From Fimenecus sp045595185 (GTDB lineage Bacteria > Bacillota > Clostridia > Oscillospirales > Acutalibacteraceae): 18,781 bases of DNA. The notes beneath the pieces were generated by a model. The model saw only the letters and a program-made list of their open reading frames with translations. It searched no databases and was not told the DNA's origin. The position numbers were made by a program, and so were the translations under genes. The stretch covers positions 1-18,781 of the forward strand of contig JAZNZX010000061.1 in the NCBI GenBank assembly GCA_045595185.1, written 5' to 3'. Positions 13,020 through 18,781 of the stretch are shown piece by piece (the stretch's first letter is position 1; each line of letters begins with the position of its first letter).

Positions 13020-13679
13020 TTATTTATTTTCTTTTCTGCGGGTCATCATCATTTCCACGATTTTGATGTCATCTGGATATGTAACCTTATAATTGTCATT
13101 GTAATCGAAATAACGGTATTCTGTTGCTGAAAGCGGTAACTGGTGGGCAGGATGACAAAGCTCTGAATCCTTATCAAAATGCTTATAAAGAAGCGGGAAA
13201 CGGTATGCATCAGGTGCCTGGATAAGATAGAAATCTTCACGGTTTGCGATTCTGTCCTTATAAGAACCCAAGGCATCTGTGATTTTGTATGCAGTATTTA
13301 CATAGTCATACTCGTCAAGAAGTCCCATAAACTCGTCGATAAGCTCAGGTGTAATCATCGGACAAGCAGCATTGTTTTCAATAATCTTTTCACAATCGGG
13401 AAAAGTCTTGTTGATATAATCGAGTGCATTTTTGAACGATTCGTTTCTTGTGCTACCACCCTGTACAAGTGTTACACCGTAATCCTTTGCAAGACGACCG
13501 CTTTGCATTTCGTTAGCATCAACTACCACAATAAAATCGTCAATGCTTTTTGCCTGTCGAAAGGCATCAATTGAATACCAAATCATTTCTTTATCGAAAA
13601 TTTTGCAATACTGTTTAGGTCTGTCGGCACCGAAACGAGAACCGATACCGCCTGCTAAAATAATTCCTATTGATGACAT
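13020..13679 (-). CDS. IspD/TarI-like cytidylyltransferase with altered substrate site
   Basis: This 219-aa protein has the IspD/TarI fold, which joins CTP and a sugar or polyol phosphate to give a CDP-linked product. Motifs seen are the CTP-binding LAGGIGSRFGADRPKQY (8-24), GGSTRNESFKNAL (74-86), QAPDAYRF (154-161) and NYKVTYPDDIKIVE (196-209). The usual D-A-A-R-P motif reads N-A-A-C-P (103-107), so the Asp and the substrate-binding Arg are both replaced. It is therefore unlikely to be the housekeeping MEP enzyme. With LicD phosphotransferases and a hydroxyacid dehydrogenase in the same operon, it probably activates a group for surface polymer decoration. It follows the dehydrogenase gene after 22 bases. 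Confidence 0.82.
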   Translation of the reverse strand: MSSIGIILAGGIGSRFGADRPKQYCKIFDKEMIWYSIDAFRQAKSIDDFIVVVDANEMQSGRLAKDYGVTLVQGGSTRNESFKNALDYINKTFPDCEKIIENNAACPMITPELIDEFMGLLDEYDYVNTAYKITDALGSYKDRIANREDFYLIQAPDAYRFPLLYKHFDKDSELCHPAHQLPLSATEYRYFDYNDNYKVTYPDDIKIVEMMMTRRKENK

Positions 13680-13701
13680 ATCCTTCTACCCTTTTCCTTA
13701 A

Positions 13702-14730
13702 TTATTTATATACAACGCAATTTCTTGGTTTGATATTCTGAAGCCAATCTTCAAGAGTATCACAAACCATCTGTGTTCCGCAAACCTGAACATCATAAGC
13801 TGAACCTGCGATATGAGGTGTAATGATGAGATTCTTTGCATCAAGCAACGGACAATCAGATGAAATTGGTTCTTTAACCGTAACATCAATTGCTGCACCT
13901 GCAAGATGGTCAGAATTGAGTGCTTCAATCAAATCATCCTCAACAACAAGCTCACCACGAGCAGTATTGATGAAATATGAACCCTTTTTCATTTTTGCAA
14001 ATGTTTCTTTATTGAACATATTTTTTGTCTGTGGTGAAACGATACAATGAAGGCTTATTACATCGGCACGACTTAAAAGCTCGTCAAATTCAACAAGTTC
14101 AACTGAATCAGGAACTTTTGCAGGGTCAATATATGGGTCAGAGGCTATAACCTTCATACCGAATGCTTCTGCTTTTTTAGCAACAAGCTGACCTGCAAAA
14201 CCACAACCCACAAGTCCTAAGGTCATATAATTGATGCTTGTCCCTCTGAAACGGATAAACGGTGAATCGTTATCAAGTCCCCATACTGTATCCTTATATT
14301 CATCAGGCTTTGATTTAACATCAGTTGTAATAACACGATTGAAAATAAGGTTGTTTGTGAGTGTTATATTTCTTGTCAAATCGAGAATATATCCCATTGC
14401 AAGGTCAGAAACTGCGTTTGCGTTTCTGCCACCGTTGTTACAGATAATAATACCCTTTTTCTTTGCCTCATCAAGGTCAATAACTGACTTTACACCACCA
14501 CGACAACAGATAATGAGTTTAAGGTTCTTTGCATTATCAAGAACTTCCTTGTCAATTGTGTCGTATTCACAAATAAGAATGTCATAATCCCCTACTCGTT
14601 CAATGAGTTCGTTACGAGGCATAACCTGATGGTCGATACAATATCCGTCAAACTCAAAGTCAATTTTATCCTTGAATCGGTTAAGCATGGGATTTATCAT
14701 TTCGGCAGTTACAAGTGCACGATATTTCAT
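13702..14730 (-). CDS. D-isomer-specific 2-hydroxyacid dehydrogenase
   Basis: This 342-aa NAD(P)-dependent enzyme interconverts a 2-oxoacid and a D-2-hydroxyacid. The split catalytic domain flanks a Rossmann domain with GCGFAG (175-180) and D198 in IASDPY, an acidic residue that favours NAD. The catalytic set is R258 in NTARGE, E287 in VKEP and H306 in TPHIAG. The start is the ATG at 14730, because its AAGGAG lies in the last codons of the preceding gene and the stop there is 5 bases before it. A start 39 bases further upstream would overlap that gene and lacks a ribosome binding site. The operon context suggests it supplies a hydroxyacid or its phosphate to the CDP-transfer pathway. A metabolic role such as phosphoglycerate dehydrogenase cannot be excluded. 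Confidence 0.9.
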   Translation of the reverse strand: MKYRALVTAEMINPMLNRFKDKIDFEFDGYCIDHQVMPRNELIERVGDYDILICEYDTIDKEVLDNAKNLKLIICCRGGVKSVIDLDEAKKKGIIICNNGGRNANAVSDLAMGYILDLTRNITLTNNLIFNRVITTDVKSKPDEYKDTVWGLDNDSPFIRFRGTSINYMTLGLVGCGFAGQLVAKKAEAFGMKVIASDPYIDPAKVPDSVELVEFDELLSRADVISLHCIVSPQTKNMFNKETFAKMKKGSYFINTARGELVVEDDLIEALNSDHLAGAAIDVTVKEPISSDCPLLDAKNLIITPHIAGSAYDVQVCGTQMVCDTLEDWLQNIKPRNCVVYK

Positions 14731-14734
14731 AATA

Positions 14735-16705
14735 TTATAACTCCTTCTCGAACAGTTCACCGTGTACATTCACATCTCTGAACTCAGGCTTTTCTCTTGT
14801 TTCGAAAACATATTCACCAAGGTCAATACGAGCAAAGTTATGTGGTGCTGCTCTCTTTGTAAGCGGTGGTTCAGGAAGATAACCAGGGCCATAGTCGAAT
14901 GTAAGGTAATTTGTGTAATCCTCTGGGATTGGTGCTTTAAAGCCACCGTCGAAGTCAACTCGCTGAACATCCTCAAGACCTTCGATTGAGAATGGACCTT
15001 TCTTCTGTAACTTACCTGTACTGTCAATTACATATTTTGCATTTTTCTTATTCTTAAAGAGAGTCAATGTGAACTCATAAAGGCTGTGCCATACATTAAG
15101 AGGAATAATTCTGATAAACGGAAGAAGAACCATTTCTTTTCTGAAATTAGGATTTCTTCTTGGTCTGTTATACCATCTTACCTCAATAATCTTTGAGAGC
15201 ATATGAACAGTATAGCTGTGAAGCTTACCGATTAACTTGTTATTACTTGTCTGGTCATAAACGAGAACATCAATAAACAATCCGTCAGGATATTCGTGAA
15301 CTGAAGAATATCTTGTTGAGAAATATGTACCGTTAAGACGGATTTTATCAACGATATAATGGCTACCACTCTTATTCCAATAGCTTGAATAATTGTATAT
15401 ATCCTTATTCTGTTCAAGTGCTGCCTTACGGAATTTATCGAAATCCTTACGAAGCATACCGATATCAAGGTCATCATCCCAAGGGATACTGTGACCGTAA
15501 CGAACGGCACCAAGCATTGTACCGCCACAAAGGAAATACTTAATGTCGTTTGCATTACAGATATCGTCAATATCCTTAAGCATCATAAGCTCAAGGTCCT
15601 TGATACGAGTCAGTTTACCTGAATAAATTGCGATATTATTTTTGTTGTTATCCTTTTCACCTGTTATGTTGCAAACAGTTCTGTAAAGTGCGTCAGCAAG
15701 TGGAAGATGCTTACCCTTTTTCCAACCAGCCTGGAAGAATTTCAATGTATTAAGGCAACGGTAGTTAACCTTTTCAACGCTTCCTGACTGAGCATTAAGA
15801 GAAAGCTGTTCTTTGAAATTATTTCTGATTGTATTCTTAATATTTGCAATAGTTGTAAGATGAGAACAGAAGTTATATACCTGTCCCTTACGACCACAGT
15901 ACAATGTCTGGATACCGAAACAAATCGCATCTCTTATATATGAACAGGAAATTACGTTTTCATAATCGGCTGTTGTAATATTCATTACACCTGTTGAAAA
16001 TGCTTCTTTTATGCAAGCCTCAATATCAAAAGTTCTGATTTGGTTTGAATCAGGTCCGAAAAGGTTGTCAACACGAATAAGGTTAAGATTTTCAAAACCG
16101 TTGTTTACGATTTCACGACAGAGTTTTTCAATCTCAACATAGAACTTCTGAGCATCAGTCGGATTTTCAATGCACTTTTCCATAAAGTAACTGAATTCAC
16201 GCTCTGAAAGACTGTCGATTTCCTTGTCAGGAATCTGTGGGTATTCAGGAAGGATTGCAAGAACTGTGCATTTGTTGTCCTTGCCCTGATTTGCGTATTC
16301 TACAACCTTTTTGATAGCGTCAATCCATGCTTCTTTTGATTCAACCTTTTCACAGTCAATGCAAAGAGTGAATGCACACTTATTGACAGCAGGTGCTGAA
16401 TCAATGCTTTCAACATGAGAAAGAACATCAGGTTCATATTCAAAATCGGCAAATTTTAAAATTCCGTCATATACAGAATAGCCCTTTACTGATGAAAAAA
16501 AGCCCTTATTCTTAATCTGAATCATTGCAGGGAAAGTAAGGTTACCCAATGGGTTCATATCACTTACCACAACAGCATTTTCGTAAAGAAATCTGCCTTT
16601 TTTGCTGATACCCACAAACTTTGGTGGATGCATATATGTACCTGTTAATGTTTTATAAAAACCGGTTATTTCTGATAATTCGTCTTCAAGAATCAATCTA
16701 TCCAT
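14735..16705 (-). CDS. Fusion of a degenerate SDR/epimerase-like domain with a LicD phosphotransferase domain
   Basis: This 656-aa protein has two parts. Residues about 1-330 look like the later half of an extended SDR/epimerase: NLNLIRVDNLFGPDS (206-220), SYIRDAICFGIQTL (255-268) and GQVYNFCS (274-281) match the R-x-x-N-x-x-G-P, V-x-D and Y-N motifs. The GxxGxxG nucleotide motif and a clear YxxxK are missing, so activity is doubtful. Residues about 365-656 are a LicD domain, with FLCGGTMLGAVRYG and PWDDDLDIG (GG at 394-395, the acidic cluster at 410-414) of the nucleotidyltransferase fold. It would move a phospho-group from a CDP donor to a glycan. It overlaps the upstream licD-like gene by 8 bases, and GGAGG precedes the ATG. 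Confidence 0.82.
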   Translation of the reverse strand: MDRLILEDELSEITGFYKTLTGTYMHPPKFVGISKKGRFLYENAVVVSDMNPLGNLTFPAMIQIKNKGFFSSVKGYSVYDGILKFADFEYEPDVLSHVESIDSAPAVNKCAFTLCIDCEKVESKEAWIDAIKKVVEYANQGKDNKCTVLAILPEYPQIPDKEIDSLSEREFSYFMEKCIENPTDAQKFYVEIEKLCREIVNNGFENLNLIRVDNLFGPDSNQIRTFDIEACIKEAFSTGVMNITTADYENVISCSYIRDAICFGIQTLYCGRKGQVYNFCSHLTTIANIKNTIRNNFKEQLSLNAQSGSVEKVNYRCLNTLKFFQAGWKKGKHLPLADALYRTVCNITGEKDNNKNNIAIYSGKLTRIKDLELMMLKDIDDICNANDIKYFLCGGTMLGAVRYGHSIPWDDDLDIGMLRKDFDKFRKAALEQNKDIYNYSSYWNKSGSHYIVDKIRLNGTYFSTRYSSVHEYPDGLFIDVLVYDQTSNNKLIGKLHSYTVHMLSKIIEVRWYNRPRRNPNFRKEMVLLPFIRIIPLNVWHSLYEFTLTLFKNKKNAKYVIDSTGKLQKKGPFSIEGLEDVQRVDFDGGFKAPIPEDYTNYLTFDYGPGYLPEPPLTKRAAPHNFARIDLGEYVFETREKPEFRDVNVHGELFEKEL

Positions 16706-17477
16706 TTTTATTTCCTCCGTTCAATTTGCCAAAATGAGATGGTACTCTTTCCTCTTCAGGCGGATATTCCATAAAGTTACCGTAAATCTGCGTATTATAT
16801 TCTTCTGCTTTTTCGGGTATAGGCATCAGAACATCTTCAAAGGTAACATATCTTGCAGTACCGTAAAATGATGCAGGAACTTTTTCCTTGTCCCCGCTTA
16901 CACCGTAAATGTTACTTACATACTTTGTCGTCTTATCCTGCCATCTTGTTACAATTTTATATGAGAATTTCTGTAAAAAGTCCAAAAGGAATTTAGGGAA
17001 AAATTTACATATTATGTATGTGAATATTTTTTTGAGCTTTCCCCTGTTTTCGGCAGGTCTTCGTAAAACGCATACATGATAAATCATTGAGAAAAGCTTC
17101 TGAATTTTTTCTGATAAAGGTGAATCGGGCACATTGTCAATTGCAAAAACATCAATCCTTGGTGACTGGTCCATCGGCTCATAGTTCAGCGAATACACAT
17201 GACCGATAGGTGCATCGGGAATAACCTGATTTTCCACGCTGTCATACATCATATTGCAATCCAGCTCAGATAATACTTTTTCAGCTTTCTGAAAGTCCTT
17301 TCGCATAACAGCAATATCCACATCATCGTCCCAAGGAATAAAGCCCTGATGCCTTAATGCACCGATACAACTGCCACCAATCAGATAGAACTGTATTCCC
17401 GCATTGTTAAGTTTTTCCGCAACAGCCTTCAGCATTCTCAATTCTTCCAATTGAAAATCTCTTAAACTTAAAATCAA
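16698..17477 (-). CDS. LicD family phosphotransferase
   Basis: This 259-aa LicD-type protein carries IGGSCIGALRHQGFIPWDDDVDIAVMRKDF, with GG at 34-35 and DDDVD at 50-54 as the nucleotidyltransferase active site. A basic, partly amphipathic stretch near 150-180 may touch the membrane. The start is the TTG at 17477, 5 bases after GGGGTG; the TTG at 17510 has no ribosome binding site. It is the first gene of the LicD operon. Family members attach phosphocholine or similar groups from CDP donors to teichoic acids or glycans; the group moved here is unknown. Confidence 0.9.
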   Translation of the reverse strand: MILSLRDFQLEELRMLKAVAEKLNNAGIQFYLIGGSCIGALRHQGFIPWDDDVDIAVMRKDFQKAEKVLSELDCNMMYDSVENQVIPDAPIGHVYSLNYEPMDQSPRIDVFAIDNVPDSPLSEKIQKLFSMIYHVCVLRRPAENRGKLKKIFTYIICKFFPKFLLDFLQKFSYKIVTRWQDKTTKYVSNIYGVSGDKEKVPASFYGTARYVTFEDVLMPIPEKAEEYNTQIYGNFMEYPPEEERVPSHFGKLNGGNKNG

Positions 17478-17536
17478 ATTATCACCCCAAATGCAGTTAA
17501 TCTGACACAAAATAACATAATTTACCTATTCTGTAT

Positions 17537-17565
17537 ATTTTATTACATCTAGCAATTAAAGTCAA
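17537..17565 (-). promoter_or_regulatory. Promoter of the LicD operon
   Basis: On the minus strand, TTGACT (17560-17565) and TAAAAT (17537-17542) are 17 bases apart. The leader to the TTG start is about 50 nt. No operator is evident. Confidence 0.8.
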
Positions 17566-17578
17566 TAAAATGAGCAAC

Positions 17579-17611
17579 AAAAAAGGTAACCTGAAAAATC
17601 AGATTACCTTT
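17579..17611 (-). terminator. Terminator of the right-hand lipoprotein gene
   Basis: The stem AAAGGTAA (17582-17589)/TTACCTTT (17604-17611) continues with CTGA/TCAG past a mismatch, has a 4-base loop, and is followed by T-rich DNA on the minus strand. It begins 9 bases after the stop codon. Confidence 0.88.
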
Positions 17612-17619
17612 AATAAACA

Positions 17620-18528
17620 TCATTCAACAAGGGCAGTTATGTCAATTCCCTTTGGTTTTTTGATTTTTGACTGGTCAGCAGTGTTTTTCATTGACTTGAT
17701 TTCTGTAATTACAGATTCACGCTTACCAATTTTTTCAATTCTTACAAGATTATCTTTTGAATCGTAATAATACTTAATTGTATCTGTATCCGCACTAAAA
17801 ACATCACATGTATATTTTTTACCGTTAAGTGTTACAGTGCCTGATTCAACAAATTTATATAAACTAATTGAGTTTTCATCAAATGTGCCGTCTGCCAAAT
17901 CCTCAATACTCATATCATCAACTGTCATGTAGCATTTAAGAGATGGTATTTCGCAATATGTGACACCGTCCACGATAATCATGTTTGCCTTAACAACCTT
18001 ACCTGCTTCAAAAGGAACAGCAGTTTCGATGTATGCACCGTTTCCGTTTCTTATATAAAGGAAAGGATATTCCATATTGTCGCCACCGACTTCCTTAACG
18101 GTTGCTTCGATAGTGAATTTATTTGTGCCGATTACTTTTTTGTAATTGTCAAGACGGGTCATTGCATCTGACTCGCCCTTATCAGGGTCAACGACAACTA
18201 CCTTATCAGTAACAAGCTCATCGCTCATTTGGAGTTTATCGTCTTTATCGGCATTATCAAAAATCTTATCGGAATTTTTCTCTGCATTCGCTACGAAATC
18301 CTGAAGCTCCTTGTCTTCCTTATCGACAATAACCTCATCATCTTCAACATATGTTTTGTTGCCGTCTTCATCTGTTACAAAGAATTTTCCTTCATCGTCT
18401 TTTTCAACTTTCTGTGTCTGACCCTCGTCATCCACGATATATGGCTCCTCCACTTCATTTTTACAGGATGCAAAGCTGAACAAAACTATAATCAAAGCAA
18501 GAAGTACTGCTAAAATCTTTTTACTCAT
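17620..18528 (-). CDS. Acidic lipoprotein of unknown function
   Basis: This 302-aa protein has a signal with lipobox FASC (lipidated C22). The linker (about 23-115) is strongly acidic and Lys/Asp/Glu-rich, with motifs such as EEPYIVDDEG and VTDEDGNKTY. The C-terminal domain (about 125-290) shows alternating beta pattern and ends with IKYYYDSKDNLVRIEKIG, reminiscent of LolA/LppX-like or DUF-type clostridial lipoproteins; this is a weak likeness. The start is the ATG at 18528 after GGAGG. The ATG at 18558 is inside the -10 box and so is not transcribed. It is a single-gene unit, separated from the LicD operon by a terminator and a new promoter. Confidence 0.82.
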   Translation of the reverse strand: MSKKILAVLLALIIVLFSFASCKNEVEEPYIVDDEGQTQKVEKDDEGKFFVTDEDGNKTYVEDDEVIVDKEDKELQDFVANAEKNSDKIFDNADKDDKLQMSDELVTDKVVVVDPDKGESDAMTRLDNYKKVIGTNKFTIEATVKEVGGDNMEYPFLYIRNGNGAYIETAVPFEAGKVVKANMIIVDGVTYCEIPSLKCYMTVDDMSIEDLADGTFDENSISLYKFVESGTVTLNGKKYTCDVFSADTDTIKYYYDSKDNLVRIEKIGKRESVITEIKSMKNTADQSKIKKPKGIDITALVE

Positions 18529-18556
18529 AAACAAACCTCCGTATAAACTTTTTCTC

Positions 18557-18585
18557 ATTATACATTATTTTTACAAGATAAACAA
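18557..18585 (-). promoter_or_regulatory. Promoter of the right-hand lipoprotein gene
   Basis: On the minus strand, TTGTTT (18580-18585) and a perfect TATAAT (18557-18562) are 17 bases apart. The -10 box contains the upstream ATG, which fixes the true start at 18528. Confidence 0.75.
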
Positions 18586-18644
18586 GAGAATTTTAAAAAT
18601 TAAAAATTTGGTAATAATTTTATATTGGAGTTTATCGGAGAAAT

Positions 18645-18665
18645 GCAAAACGCAAAGTGCAAAGT
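18645..18665. repeat. Heptanucleotide tandem repeat
   Basis: Three tandem units are seen: GCAAAAC, GCAAAGT, GCAAAGT. They lie in the AT-rich upstream DNA of the lipoprotein gene. Such short repeats are prone to slippage; no function is seen. Confidence 0.45.
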
Positions 18666-18700
18666 GTCGGAACTGCGTTGCGATTTTAAAAATAATAGGT

Positions 18701-18781
18701 CATTCTGAGGAGTGAAACGACGAAGAATCTCTGTTGGTTGATGTGTTACTGTTAGAGAGATTCTTCGCTACGCTCAGAATG
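18701..18781. repeat. Large palindromic repeat cut by the right edge
   Basis: CATTCTGAG (18701-18709) pairs with CTCAGAATG (18773-18781), and CGAAGAATCTCT (18721-18732) with AGAGATTCTTCG (18756-18767). The pairing probably continues past the edge, since GT precedes the left arm. From general familiarity, such CATTCTGAG palindromes are common dispersed repeats in gut Clostridia. Confidence 0.7.

Noticed and set aside
1..18781. CRISPR arrays, tRNA genes, insertion sequence transposases, phage genes
   Set aside because: I saw no regularly spaced direct repeats, no tRNA-like cloverleaf and no transposase or phage proteins in any frame.

Overview
The window looks like chromosomal DNA of a low-GC, Gram-positive gut-type Clostridia. 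I favour the Ruminococcaceae/Oscillospiraceae (Oscillospirales). The reasons are strong AGGAGG ribosome binding sites, TTGACA/TATAAT promoters (several with an extended TG -10), a Firmicutes-type rRNA leader, ribosomal protein control elements of Firmicutes type, lipoproteins with lipoboxes, LicD proteins, and several short palindromic intergenic repeats. This placement is inference. Every gene I can support lies on the minus strand, so transcription runs right to left. The left end is the leader of an rRNA operon and the right end is a palindromic repeat cut by the window edge, so the window may be one whole draft contig broken at repeats.

Layout from high to low coordinates (direction of transcription). 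(1) 17620-18528: a single lipoprotein gene with its own promoter and terminator. (2) 12182-17477: an operon of five genes: a LicD phosphotransferase, a degenerate SDR/LicD fusion, a D-2-hydroxyacid dehydrogenase, an IspD/TarI-like cytidylyltransferase, and a lipoprotein with a Big_2 domain. It reads as a pathway that makes a CDP-activated group and attaches it through LicD to a surface polymer. (3) 11584-11997: a four-helix membrane protein. (4) 7586-11382: the translation/transcription block rpmG-secE-nusG-rplK-rplA, then rplJ-rplL behind their own promoter and L10 leader. It ends in a terminator, and rpoB does not follow.

(5) 6199-7390: two tandem genes for tiny acidic, hydrophobic, amphipathic peptides (34 and 39 aa). 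Both were found by reading the sequence, and each has its own promoter, consensus ribosome binding site and terminator. An Asn/Gln-rich lipoprotein gene follows. (6) 585-6089: a three-gene operon of a small Cys-rich C_GCAxxG_C_C protein, a clan GH-D (GH36-like) glycosidase and a GH31 glycosidase. (7) 1-584: no protein gene; a terminator, two palindromic repeats, a strong rRNA promoter and the leader of an rRNA operon whose 16S gene would lie just left of the window.

The parts most worth a second look are the paired peptide cassettes at 7042-7390 and the LicD/dehydrogenase/cytidylyltransferase operon, where the cytidylyltransferase has lost the conserved Asp and Arg of its D-A-A-R-P motif.
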